Part shown: in pieces, positions 53,610-61,830 of the stretch
Layout: each line of letters starts with the position of its first letter
How positions within the stretch are numbered: the first letter of the stretch is position 1
Source of the DNA: Rhodobacterales bacterium RIFCSPHIGHO2_02_FULL_62_130
GTDB lineage: Bacteria; Pseudomonadota; Alphaproteobacteria; Rhodobacterales; Rhodobacteraceae
Assembly (NCBI GenBank): GCA_001828855.1
Contig: MHZT01000044.1
Location: 1 to 64,000 of the forward strand
Direction: 5' to 3'
Length of the DNA stretch: 64,000 bases
The notes under the pieces: generated by a model
Database searches by the model: none
What the model was told of the DNA's origin: nothing
What the model saw: only the letters and a program-made list of their open reading frames with translations
Program-made: the position numbers and the translations under genes

Positions 53610-54289
53610 GGTTCACCTGTTGGCATGGGATGGGCGCTTAGAAGCGTCTCTAATGTGGCAAGGTCTGTGGCGGGATCGGTCGCATAGGCTTTCAAGAAAA
53701 CCCGCAGACCGTTGTTAATATAGCGGGCCAGAACGTCCTGCCCGAGATCGAGATCAGGCTGATACAGCGCCTGCGTTCTGGGGGCCGACAGGATCAGGCC
53801 CCAGAGATCCTGCGCGGCCAGTTCGGCATCATCAAAGGCCAGCCGCCCTGCGCTGCGCTGTTGGTCAAGATAGGCCATAATGCCCTTCAGCAACCGGTCC
53901 GGTCCCGAAGTCTGATAGGCCCGACCGATTTCGGGAAAGCGCTGCACCTCGCCGATGATCAGGCGGGCCAGTGACAGCAGATCTGGCCGCATCACGGTGC
54001 GCGCGTAATCCCATGCGAAGGCATGCAGATCGTGAACCATGCCATCAGCCGAGGGGTGTTCGAAAACGTCCAGCATCTGATCGCGCTTTTGCAGCATCAT
54101 CGCCGAGAAAAGTTGATCCTTCGACTCGAAGTATTGGTAAAGCGTCGGCTTTGTCAGGCCCGCCGCTGCGGCAAGCCCGTCCATCGTGGCACCGGAATAG
54201 CCGGTTTCGGAAAACACCTTTAGCGCCGCGTCGAGAATCCGCCGCTCTTTCGCAATCCGGTTTTGCTGGCGGCGGGGCAGACCGGTCAT
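53606..54289 (-). CDS. TetR/AcrR-family regulator inside the nicX operon
   Basis: 227 residues. N-terminal helix-turn-helix: LDAALKVFSETGYSGATMDG, then AAAAGLTKPTLYQYFESKDQ. The C-terminal ligand domain has the AcrR-like pattern LARLIIGEVQRFPEIG. It overlaps both neighbours by four bases (54286-54289 with the hydrolase, 53606-53609 with the ligase), so it is translated with the enzymes and probably acts as local feedback repressor. Confidence 0.9.
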   Translation of the reverse strand: MTGLPRRQQNRIAKERRILDAALKVFSETGYSGATMDGLAAAAGLTKPTLYQYFESKDQLFSAMMLQKRDQMLDVFEHPSADGMVHDLHAFAWDYARTVMRPDLLSLARLIIGEVQRFPEIGRAYQTSGPDRLLKGIMAYLDQQRSAGRLAFDDAELAAQDLWGLILSAPRTQALYQPDLDLGQDVLARYINNGLRVFLKAYATDPATDLATLETLLSAHPMPTGEP

Positions 54290-55572
54290 TGTGGTAACCT
54301 GCGAAGGAAGTCGATCAGAGTGCGGCTGTAGGCTTCGGGCTGTTCGACGTTGCAGACGTGGCCTGCATCCGCGATCACCTCGAAGCGCACGTCGGGCTGC
54401 GGGGCGCTGTCCCAGATCCGGCCCGCCACGCTGCGGATTTCGGCGGGTGGCGCAAGGCGGTCATGCTGGCCTGTCATCATCAGAACCGGCATGGTCAGGC
54501 GGGCAAAATCGAACCGCTCCAGCGGGTTGGTAAAGCAGACCAAGGCATCGCGGTAGGTGCTGGCGGAAATGGCCGCCATTGATGCCAATAAAGCCTGTCG
54601 CGTGGCCTCGGTTGCATTCGGCCCTGCCAGAACCTTGACAACGGCGGGCGCGAAATCGGCCGGAACCTGCCCTGCGTTCAAGGGAACCTCGCGGCTGACA
54701 CGGAAAGCCTCGCGTTCATCCGGTCCTGCCTCGGACATGCCGGTACAACCACCCGACAGCACCAGACCGGCCAGCATTTCAGGGTGCCGCATGGCAAAGG
54801 ATGTGGCGATCCAAGACCCGTAAGACAGCCCGCACAGCACCAGCTTGCGCGCGCCCAGCACATCGCGGAGGCGCAGAATATCCTCGCAATAGTCATCCAC
54901 TGTAGACTGACGCGCGCCCAAGGAACTGCCGCCATAGCCCCGCAGATCCAGCGCCGCCGCCCGCATCACCGACCCGACTGCGCCCAGTTGCTGCGCCCAA
55001 TTGCTGCGGCCGCCGCCGATACCGTGCAGGAACAGGCACAGCGTGTCTTGCCCCAGATCGGGCGTCACCGACAGGGCAAGCCGTGGCAGATCGTCGATGG
55101 TCAGCGATTTAAGGGCAACCGGCACAGGCATGTCTTGCGCCGGAGCGGCCTGAACGACAGCTTTGCCAAGCGCAGCAATGCCATCATTGAAAATACTTTT
55201 CGTTCCATTGCAGACCTGCGCCACCCGCGTAGCAGGGCCGTGGACAGTCGCTGTCCAAGTAATCGCGCTGCCCCCGTCTTCCGCCGGTGAAACCGTCATG
55301 CGGGCATTGTAGGACTCGATCCCCGCGATGCCCTGCAGATGGCGGTAGGCCAGCGTGCGGTCGCTGTCGCTGAAATAGGTCAGTTGCTCGCGGTAAAGCG
55401 TGTCCTCGCCGTGGGTGGTAAAGGCGCGGATCAGCGCGCCTTGCGGGCCATGCTCGGCCTTTGCTGTGGCAATGGCGGGATGCCACGTGCCGCAGAAATC
55501 CCGCGCCACCGACCAGACCGCTTCGGGACTGGCCGGCAGGATGCCGTGACAATGGACCTGATCGCGCGCCAT
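54286..55572 (-). CDS. SRPBCC domain fused to alpha/beta hydrolase
   Basis: 428 residues with two parts. Residues ~1-140 form an SRPBCC (START-like ligand-binding) domain: LPASPEAVWSVARDFCGTWH and GIESYNARMTVSPAEDGGSA. Residues ~155-428 are an alpha/beta hydrolase with nucleophile Ser250 (CGLSYGSWIA), acid Asp371 (GQHDRLAPP) and His405 (DAGHVCNVEQP). In nicotinate degradation the step after NicX is hydrolysis of N-formylmaleamate by the alpha/beta hydrolase NicD; this protein is well placed for a similar step. The SRPBCC fusion is not part of NicD as I know it and may bind the ring-opened product. Confidence 0.85.
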   Translation of the reverse strand: MARDQVHCHGILPASPEAVWSVARDFCGTWHPAIATAKAEHGPQGALIRAFTTHGEDTLYREQLTYFSDSDRTLAYRHLQGIAGIESYNARMTVSPAEDGGSAITWTATVHGPATRVAQVCNGTKSIFNDGIAALGKAVVQAAPAQDMPVPVALKSLTIDDLPRLALSVTPDLGQDTLCLFLHGIGGGRSNWAQQLGAVGSVMRAAALDLRGYGGSSLGARQSTVDDYCEDILRLRDVLGARKLVLCGLSYGSWIATSFAMRHPEMLAGLVLSGGCTGMSEAGPDEREAFRVSREVPLNAGQVPADFAPAVVKVLAGPNATEATRQALLASMAAISASTYRDALVCFTNPLERFDFARLTMPVLMMTGQHDRLAPPAEIRSVAGRIWDSAPQPDVRFEVIADAGHVCNVEQPEAYSRTLIDFLRRLPQ

Positions 55573-55575
55573 AGC

Positions 55576-56886
55576 CTAGCGCAGCCCCTTCAAGGAACCG
55601 GCATCGCCGCGCCACAAGGACGACCGGCCTGCGCCTTCGTCACCGGGGGCTGTGTCGATCTCGTCCATTTCATAAAGCGCCAGAACGCCCAGATAATCCT
55701 CCATGATTTCAGAGGTATAGGGCAACATCAGTGCGCCGCAGCGGCTGTCGCGATACATCCGCTCCAGCGGCAGGGATTTAAGCATCGACTGCCCGCCACA
55801 GGTTCGGATCGCAAGCGCGGCCAGTTCCTGCGCGCCCTCCATCACGTTATACTGCGCGGCATACATCCGCATCACCTCGGCCTTGGTCGGGAAGCCTTTC
55901 GCCTCGGAGAACGCCTGCCACCACAGCGCGCGGATGTTGGCAAGACGCGTATACATCTTGCCCACGGTGATCCGCTTGGTCGCATACATGCGGCGGTCGA
56001 TCGGGGGTTGGCCGGGGATCTGGCCCTTGAGGTAATCAACGGTGAAGTCATAAGCCCCTTGCGCGACCCCCATATAGGTGGGCGACAGGGTGGCCATCAT
56101 ATGCGGGTAGTTCGGCAGGGTTTTGCCAAAAATGCCGCGCGGCATCAGCATGTCTTCTTCGGTGACAAAGACGTCCTTAAGGATCAGATCGCGCGAGTTG
56201 GTGCCGCGCATCCCCAGCGGGTCCCAGTCGCCCTTGACAGTCAGGCCCGCCGCGTCTTTGTGAACCACAAACAGCACGGTGTCCTCGTGGCGGGGCTCGA
56301 CGCCTTCGAACACCTCTGTGCAAACGATGGTGTAGTAATCGCAATAGCCCGCAAGGCTGGCGAATTTCTTGAAGCCGCTGATCTTCCAGCCGCCCTCAAC
56401 CTTGCGGCATTGGGTCTGGTTTGGCTTTGACGTCCAGTTCTGACCACCTTCGGAAATCGGCTGCGAATAGATCGCGCGCTCGGCAATGGCGCGGCGGAAC
56501 TGGCGTTCGCGCAGCGGGGCAAAGGCAGCGCGCTCGGCATCGGTCAGGTTCGGCATTTCGAACATGAAGCGCGACCATGCCATCGACGAATTGTGCATGT
56601 TGAAGGTCAGCGCGGTCGCGCCGCAGTATTTGGCAATCTCGGCCCCGACCATGGCATATTCGAACATGGAAAAGCCCAAGCCGCCAAATTCGACAGGGAT
56701 GCACAGGCCAAGAAAGCCCTCGTCCGCCAGATCGCGGTAGTTTTCGACGGGGAAAGACGCATCAATGTCGATCTGGGCCGAGCGTGGGGCAAAGCGTTCG
56801 CGGCCCAATTCGTTCACGCGGCGCAGCTTTTCCACCACTTCGGGGCGGATGCGGGACAGGTCGTAATAGTCGGCGATATCGCTCAT
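55576..56886 (-). CDS. Acyl-CoA dehydrogenase-fold flavoprotein, possibly a monooxygenase component
   Basis: 436 residues of the acyl-CoA dehydrogenase superfamily: LADEGFLGLCIPVEFGGLGF, AIYSQPISEGGQNW, WKISGFKKFASLAGYCDYYT and a C-terminal IRTCGGQSMLKSLPLERMYR. The catalytic Glu of true dehydrogenases was not confidently located. The same fold serves two-component flavin hydroxylases (for example HsaA type), and a flavin reductase lies in the operon, so oxygenation of a ring or N-heterocycle is a real alternative to acyl-CoA oxidation. Located 21 bases after nicX and 3 bases before the hydrolase gene. Confidence 0.85.
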   Translation of the reverse strand: MSDIADYYDLSRIRPEVVEKLRRVNELGRERFAPRSAQIDIDASFPVENYRDLADEGFLGLCIPVEFGGLGFSMFEYAMVGAEIAKYCGATALTFNMHNSSMAWSRFMFEMPNLTDAERAAFAPLRERQFRRAIAERAIYSQPISEGGQNWTSKPNQTQCRKVEGGWKISGFKKFASLAGYCDYYTIVCTEVFEGVEPRHEDTVLFVVHKDAAGLTVKGDWDPLGMRGTNSRDLILKDVFVTEEDMLMPRGIFGKTLPNYPHMMATLSPTYMGVAQGAYDFTVDYLKGQIPGQPPIDRRMYATKRITVGKMYTRLANIRALWWQAFSEAKGFPTKAEVMRMYAAQYNVMEGAQELAALAIRTCGGQSMLKSLPLERMYRDSRCGALMLPYTSEIMEDYLGVLALYEMDEIDTAPGDEGAGRSSLWRGDAGSLKGLR

Positions 56887-56907
56887 GTCAGTCTCCCTGC
56901 GGGCGCG

Positions 56908-57960
56908 TTACAGCGCCAGATCTCCTTGAAGGACGCCGTTTTGCACGACGACCTGACCATCCAGTGCGATGGTGCAATTCCGCATCGGCAGGTCGAAATG
57001 ACCCAGCGTGTAGCGGCCGGCATATTGGTTGGCGCCCGTGGACCACAGGAAGGAACCTGCCAAGGCGCGGAACTCGACCGCCTGCATGTCGCGCTTGTCA
57101 TACATCGCGGCGCTGACCCATTTGGCACCGGGGTTCATGCCCCAGCCGACGTGGCTTAGGCCAAAGGCGTTGCGGTCTTCCCATGCGTCCATGTATTCGC
57201 GCAGGTGCAGCGCATCAATGCCGTCGCCTTTGATGGAGGTCACGAAATCGTCCTGAATGGTGAAATCGATCTGGCTGGTCAGAGTGGTCTTGAACGTCAG
57301 GTTCATATCGCCCACGCCCATCACGATCCGCCCGTTGACTGCATTCTTGCCGGGGAATGCAAGGCACAGCCCGCCCGGCCAATGCGCCACAGATCCCGGC
57401 GTGGTGCCGAAACCTGCTGTTCCGCCACAAGGCGCGCCGCGCAGATCAATAGTCAGATCGGTGCCAAGCGCCGAAGTGACCCGCATTTCAGACGCCTCGC
57501 GCAGCATCTGGATGCCAAGCTGCACTTTCGGGCCGTGTTCAGCCTTGGGTTCGGTGCGTTCCAGAATCTCGGGGTGTTCATTGGTGATGACCAGAAGGCG
57601 GGCGCGGCCTGCCTCTTCGATTTCGGGCCATTCGGGGGCGTGGATCAGCCCTTCGACGGTGCAATCGACCACAACGTCAACCAGCTTCAGTGCCTCGATC
57701 ACCGCGCGGTTTTGTTGGATCGCCCATGAGGTGCCGGTGGATTTCACCGGAACCGGCGCGGTTTGCGGCGGGGTCGGCATCTGGATCATGCAGAACTCGG
57801 CCCCCAGATCATACAGCGCCAGCTCCGACAGATGCACCAGAACCGGACGCGACTGGGTTTCCGAGATCAGCGCCACTTGCGTTCCTTTGCCGATGCCGTT
57901 CAGCGCGAACACCCGCCGGAACGCCGCCAGCCATTTGCCCTCGATCCGTTCCTGCAGCAT
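56908..57960 (-). CDS. nicX: 2,5-dihydroxypyridine 5,6-dioxygenase-like protein (NicX family)
   Basis: 350 residues, matching the length of Pseudomonas putida NicX, the ring-cleaving Fe(II) dioxygenase of nicotinate degradation. The C-terminal half is clearly related: GLSHVGWGMNPGAKW, SFLWSTGANQYAG and HFDLPMRNCTIALDG. The iron ligands known for NicX (two His and one Asp) correspond to His270, His321 and Asp323. The N-terminal half is much less conserved, so substrate may differ from 2,5-dihydroxypyridine. The ATG at 57960 follows GGAGGAAGCG. It heads a run of seven minus-strand genes, and 90 bases upstream lies a 20-base palindrome shared with the gentisate/GntR locus. NicC, NicF and NicE homologues were not seen in the window. 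Confidence 0.85.
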   Translation of the reverse strand: MLQERIEGKWLAAFRRVFALNGIGKGTQVALISETQSRPVLVHLSELALYDLGAEFCMIQMPTPPQTAPVPVKSTGTSWAIQQNRAVIEALKLVDVVVDCTVEGLIHAPEWPEIEEAGRARLLVITNEHPEILERTEPKAEHGPKVQLGIQMLREASEMRVTSALGTDLTIDLRGAPCGGTAGFGTTPGSVAHWPGGLCLAFPGKNAVNGRIVMGVGDMNLTFKTTLTSQIDFTIQDDFVTSIKGDGIDALHLREYMDAWEDRNAFGLSHVGWGMNPGAKWVSAAMYDKRDMQAVEFRALAGSFLWSTGANQYAGRYTLGHFDLPMRNCTIALDGQVVVQNGVLQGDLAL

Positions 57961-58049
57961 CGCTTCCTCCAGTTTTCCGTTGACGATTCGTCGCCGGTAT
58001 ATTTCTTTACTCTTAAGTTAAGTTTTTCGTCTGGACGTACGTCTGTCAA

Positions 58050-58069
58050 CATTATTTTCGAAAATAATG
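58050..58069. promoter_or_regulatory. 20-bp palindromic operator with -35 box before nicX
   Basis: CATTATTTTCGAAAATAATG is perfectly palindromic. On the minus strand it is followed immediately by TTGACA (58049-58044), a consensus -35 pointing at nicX; the matching -10 is weak (AAAACT at spacing 17). The box CTTGCGAAAAA lies 3 bases away at 58073-58083. The same palindrome core and box occur at 61831-61865. Between 57961 and 58050 also lie GACGTACGTC (58034-58043) and CTTAAGTTAAG (58012-58022), small self-complementary stretches of unknown use. Confidence 0.75.
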
Positions 58070-58083
58070 AACCTTGCGAAAAA

Positions 58084-58716
58084 CTAGAGGGTATCGGCCT
58101 GCAGCTTCGCCCATGTCGGGCGATCAAGGCTGAAGGTGTCATGTGTGCGGATGTAATCGCTGCCAAAAGACCGCGCGACCAGATCCAGCGCATCGGTCAA
58201 CACATGGCCACGCGCCGCATCCTTTACAAAGCGGTCGTCGATATGAACGGCCAGAACGCGGCCAATGACGACGGTTTGCTGTGGCCCTGTCACCACCGAT
58301 GACAGCGACACACATTCAAACGCCACAGGGCTTTCGGCAATGCGGGGCGGAGCGATATGGGTGGAAGGCAGGGTTTCCAAGCCCGCCAGCGCCAACTCAT
58401 CTACCCCGCGCGGGGCGTCAACGGCGGTCAGGTTCATCGCGGCCACCAGCCGTTCCGGCACCAGATTAATGACGAACTCACCCGTGTCCAGAATGTTGCG
58501 GGCAGTGTCCTTGAAGCCCCGTTCAGGATCGGCCAGCAGGCCAAGCGCGATGGTGGGCGGGGCCGATCCCATCACATTGAAAAAGCTGTAGGGCGCGGCG
58601 TTGACCTGCCCTTGTTGGTCCTTGGTCACCACCCAAGCAATCGGGCGCGGCACCACTGTGGCGGCCAGAAGCTTGTAGGCGATGGCGGTGCCTACCTTGT
58701 CCAGATCAAAGCGCAT
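58084..58716 (-). CDS. Flavin reductase-domain protein of the nitrilase operon
   Basis: 210 residues with the FMN-binding split-barrel pattern of the DIM6/NTAB flavin reductase group: LLAATVVPRPIAWVVTKDQQ, GQVNAAPYSFFNVMGSAPPT, then ARNILDTGEFVINLVPERLV. It would bind FMN and may supply reduced flavin to an oxygenase, or act on its own as an oxidoreductase. The start overlaps the nitrilase stop by one base (TGATG at 58714-58718). It is the last gene of operon B. Confidence 0.86.
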   Translation of the reverse strand: MRFDLDKVGTAIAYKLLAATVVPRPIAWVVTKDQQGQVNAAPYSFFNVMGSAPPTIALGLLADPERGFKDTARNILDTGEFVINLVPERLVAAMNLTAVDAPRGVDELALAGLETLPSTHIAPPRIAESPVAFECVSLSSVVTGPQQTVVIGRVLAVHIDDRFVKDAARGHVLTDALDLVARSFGSDYIRTHDTFSLDRPTWAKLQADTL

Positions 58717-59639
58717 CAGACCTCGCGCACGGCTGTTTTCGGTTTGGTATCCACGGCAAGCTGGAACACATCGGGCCGCCCGTAATGGCCTGTCACATCG
58801 AAATCGAACTTGGCGCGCATCACCTCATCAGGGTCTATGCTGGCATAAAGGATGGTCTCGCCGCTGAAATCAGGGCCAGCCAATACGCGGCCCAAAGGCC
58901 CGATGATCGCTGATCCGCCGCGCATCATCACGGTGTCAGGATCGTTCCCCAGCGCGCTTTCATGCTCTGCGCCATAGGCCGCGCGGGTGATGTGCTGGCA
59001 GGCGGTCAGAACGAAACAGCGGCCCTCCAGCGCGATATGCTGCATGGTGGCAAGCCATGTATCACGGTCATCTGCGGTCGGCGCGCAGTAAAGCGTAACG
59101 CCTTGGTGATACATATGCATCCGCAGCGCGGGCATATAGTTTTCCCAGCAGATCACCGCGCCGATGGTGCCAAAGTCGGTCTGGAACACCGGCATGGTAG
59201 AGCCATCTCCAAAGCCCCAGATCAGGCGTTCGCCCGCCGTGGGCATGAGCTTGCGATGCTTGCCGACCAGCCCCTTGGCGCCGTCAAAGTAAAGCACAGT
59301 GCAATACAGGGTAGCGCCATCACGTTCGATCACGCCCACCACAGCGAAAGCGCCGGTTTCGGCGGTCGCCTCGGCCAGAAGCGCAACCTCTGGCCCGTCC
59401 AGATCAATGGCCGCAGCGTGGTAGCGGGCAAAGGCGGCGCGGCCTTCGGGTTTGCGCATCCCGATGGGCGCGCCAAAGCTGGCACCCTTGGGATAGCCGC
59501 CGATCAACGCCTCGGGGAATACCACCAGCCGCGCGCCACTGGCGGCGGCCTGCCGCATAGAGGCGGCAGCCTTTTGCGCGGTGGCCAGCGGATCATCGGG
59601 AAGTGCCGCGATCTGGGCAACGGCAACGATGTAAGTCAT
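58716..59639 (-). CDS. Nitrilase (carbon-nitrogen hydrolase superfamily)
   Basis: 307 residues from ATG 59639; a 16-codon extension upstream runs into the hairpin region and is unlikely. The catalytic triad is visible: Glu43 (VVFPEALIGG), Lys130 (KHRKLMPT) and Cys164 (VICWENYMP). The CWEN sequence after the Cys is that of true nitrilases, which convert nitriles to acids plus ammonia, rather than of amidases. The substrate is unknown; a cyano-substituted aromatic or pyridine feeding the neighbouring ring-cleavage enzymes is an attractive idea but not shown. It sits downstream of the FAA-type hydrolase gene, after a pair of hairpins. Confidence 0.9.
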   Translation of the reverse strand: MTYIVAVAQIAALPDDPLATAQKAAASMRQAAASGARLVVFPEALIGGYPKGASFGAPIGMRKPEGRAAFARYHAAAIDLDGPEVALLAEATAETGAFAVVGVIERDGATLYCTVLYFDGAKGLVGKHRKLMPTAGERLIWGFGDGSTMPVFQTDFGTIGAVICWENYMPALRMHMYHQGVTLYCAPTADDRDTWLATMQHIALEGRCFVLTACQHITRAAYGAEHESALGNDPDTVMMRGGSAIIGPLGRVLAGPDFSGETILYASIDPDEVMRAKFDFDVTGHYGRPDVFQLAVDTKPKTAVREV

Positions 59640-59665
59640 GCAGGCGGTCCTTTCGTGGCGAAGGC

Positions 59666-59740
59666 AGGGGGCCAGCCCCCTGACCACATTGGCAAGCCAA
59701 TGTGGCTTACCCCCGGAGTATTTGGGCCAAGATGAATTCA
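59666..59740. repeat. Double hairpin plus intergenic repeat motif, copy 3
   Basis: Hairpin 1: AGGGGGC/GCCCCCT (59666-59672, 59675-59681). Hairpin 2: perfect 10-base stem CCACATTGGC/GCCAATGTGG (59684-59693, 59696-59705). Next comes CGGAGTATTTGGGCCAAGAT (59714-59733), the same motif as the repeat arms at 27590-27670. On the minus strand the motif begins right at the stop of the FAA-hydrolase gene, so it marks its 3' end and could tune nitrilase expression. Confidence 0.75.
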
Positions 59741-60658
59741 GTCCGGAGTCGCATTGACGACAGGATGACGGATTGTGCCGATGCCTTCAACGCTGGCGAC
59801 AACGACATCGCCCGGCCACATCCATTCCTGCGGGGTGCGTCCCGCGCCCACGCCTTCGGGGGTGCCAGAGGCGATGATGTCACCCGGTTCCAGCGTGATG
59901 CCAGACGAGATGTCGGAGATCAGCGTATCTACCTTGAACAGCATGTGCCGCGTGTTTGATCGCTGCTTTTCGACGCCGTTCACCGTCAGCCAAAGGTCCA
60001 GCACTTGGGGGTCGGGGATTTCGTCGGCGGTGACGATGCAGGGACCAAAGGGCGCATAGGTGTCTTGGCCCTTGGAAAAGATCCACTGACCCGCGCGGCG
60101 GTTGTCACGGGCCGATACGTCGATCATCACGGAATAGCCGAACACATGCGCCAGCGCGGTTTCGCGGGTGACGCGGCGGGCGGTGGTGCCGATGATCACG
60201 GCCAGTTCCACCTCCCAATCAAGCTGTTGGGTGATCTTGGCGTTATGCTCGATCCCCTGCCCCGGCCCGATCACGGTTGTTGGCGGTTTCGAGAAGATCA
60301 CCGGCTGTTTCGGCAGGTCTTTCGAAGTGTCCAGCGACGCCGCACTTTCGGCGACGTGTTCGACATAGTTCAACCCGATGCCGAAGATATTCTTGCGCGG
60401 ACGCGGGATCGGGGCCAGCAAGGTCACATTCGCCAAAGCCGTTGCAGAACCGGGCGCGAAATCACCGTCGGCCTCATCCAGACAGGCGCGCAGCAGGGCA
60501 AGGCCGGGGCGGCCCGCGTCGATCAGGCCCAGCATGGTGTCGGGCAACACCTCGCCCATGCTGTCGGCCAAGGCGGCGACATCGACAACCAGATCATCCA
60601 GCAGCACGCCAAGACGGGCGGCACCCTCGACATGGGCGCGGTAGGTCACAAGTTTCAT
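59738..60658 (-). CDS. Fumarylacetoacetate hydrolase-family enzyme (probable fumarylpyruvate/maleylpyruvate hydrolase)
   Basis: 306 residues. The C-terminal FAH domain is clear: IFGIGLNYVEHVAES, PVIFSKPPTTVIGPGQGIEH, then DWEVELAVIIGTTARRV with the metal-binding Glu residues, and ITLEPGDIIASGTPEGVGAG. Such enzymes hydrolyse acylpyruvates formed by ring cleavage. Next to a gentisate dioxygenase-like gene (9-base gap), hydrolysis of maleyl- or fumarylpyruvate is the most likely role; no maleylpyruvate isomerase is present, which would favour direct maleylpyruvate hydrolysis if the substrate is gentisate. Confidence 0.9.
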   Translation of the reverse strand: MKLVTYRAHVEGAARLGVLLDDLVVDVAALADSMGEVLPDTMLGLIDAGRPGLALLRACLDEADGDFAPGSATALANVTLLAPIPRPRKNIFGIGLNYVEHVAESAASLDTSKDLPKQPVIFSKPPTTVIGPGQGIEHNAKITQQLDWEVELAVIIGTTARRVTRETALAHVFGYSVMIDVSARDNRRAGQWIFSKGQDTYAPFGPCIVTADEIPDPQVLDLWLTVNGVEKQRSNTRHMLFKVDTLISDISSGITLEPGDIIASGTPEGVGAGRTPQEWMWPGDVVVASVEGIGTIRHPVVNATPD

Positions 60659-60667
60659 CGGATTTCC

Positions 60668-61789
60668 TCACAAGATCGGCTGATAGCCGCCGTTTTCACC
60701 AAAGGCCTGTTCGCGATACAGGCCCAGCGCCCGCATCACGGGCGTATCTGACAGACAGAACAGGCAGGCATCTTCGCCCGCCTGATCGTTGACATGTTCA
60801 TGCCAAGCCCATGACGGCACACAGAAGATATCGCGTTCCTGCCAGTCGAACCGCTTGCCGTTGATGATGGAATGGCCCTTGCCCTTGGCGACATGGTAAA
60901 GATAGCTGCCGGTATGGCGATGCGCCTTGGTGTGTTCGCCTGCGCGCAGCATCTGCATGCTGGCCCCCAGCGTCTGCATCACCGGACCGTTCGTCACCGG
61001 GTTCACATATTCCATCATCACCCCGTCATAGGGCGAACCATCGGTGCAACCGGCGTATTTGCTTAGCGCGTCATAGGTGGGCAGCCATTCATATTTGAAC
61101 ATCGGGCTGTAGCCTTTGGACCACGCCCCGCCCGAAGGCGTCAGCCCTGCGTTGCCCCATGTCTTGGTCATATCATCCACCGCATAGCCCACGGCCTGCG
61201 ATAGGTCGGGGTGGACCTCGTAGAAATTGGCCTCCATCGCGTTGACGAAGGGGATGTCCAGACCGTCCTGCCACAGGCAGGTCGTGCCTTCGGCGGCCAC
61301 GCCATGTTCGTGCCATGTGCCGTTGGGCGTCAGCACAAAATCATTCGCGCCAAGTGTCATCTTGTGGCCATCCACCACCGTGTAGGCGCCGCTGCCTTCC
61401 ATGATGAAACGGATCGCGCTTGCGGAATGACGGTGGGCGCTGGCCACCTCGCCGGGCTTCATCACTTGCAGGCCTGCATAGATCCAGCCGACCGCAGCCG
61501 CCACATCGCTGCGGCCCGGATTGTTCAGATAGATCACCCGCCGCCCCGCCTTTTCCGGCGTCACCAGATCAATCGAGCGCAACACATGGTCGCGCAATTC
61601 GCGATAGCGCCAGACCACCGGCACCGACTGGCTTTTCGGCTCCCACGGTTCGATCTTGTTGGCCACGGTCCAAAGCGCGCCAGCACTTAGCTTGTCGAGA
61701 TCGTTGTAATAGGCCAGCAGTTCGGGCGTATCTTCAACATTGGCGCGGCCTGCGACATCCTCGCGGTGGTTCTCATGGGGTTTTGCCAT
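60668..61789 (-). CDS. Gentisate 1,2-dioxygenase-like bicupin
   Basis: 373 residues, two cupin domains. N-terminal cupin (~95-175) with AHRHSASAIRFIMEGSG and LTPNGTWHEHG supplies the Fe(II) His ligands; C-terminal cupin (~265-350) has AHRHTGSYLYHVAKGKGH and VPSWAWHEH. Length and spacing fit gentisate 1,2-dioxygenase, which opens 2,5-dihydroxybenzoate to maleylpyruvate; relatives cleave salicylate or 1-hydroxy-2-naphthoate. The start follows AAGGAGGAT. First gene of operon B, divergent from the GntR regulator with a palindromic operator between them. Confidence 0.9.
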   Translation of the reverse strand: MAKPHENHREDVAGRANVEDTPELLAYYNDLDKLSAGALWTVANKIEPWEPKSQSVPVVWRYRELRDHVLRSIDLVTPEKAGRRVIYLNNPGRSDVAAAVGWIYAGLQVMKPGEVASAHRHSASAIRFIMEGSGAYTVVDGHKMTLGANDFVLTPNGTWHEHGVAAEGTTCLWQDGLDIPFVNAMEANFYEVHPDLSQAVGYAVDDMTKTWGNAGLTPSGGAWSKGYSPMFKYEWLPTYDALSKYAGCTDGSPYDGVMMEYVNPVTNGPVMQTLGASMQMLRAGEHTKAHRHTGSYLYHVAKGKGHSIINGKRFDWQERDIFCVPSWAWHEHVNDQAGEDACLFCLSDTPVMRALGLYREQAFGENGGYQPIL

Positions 61790-61830
61790 TGCAACATCCT
61801 CCTTGGTTCGCGCCTAGGATGCCGAGGTTC

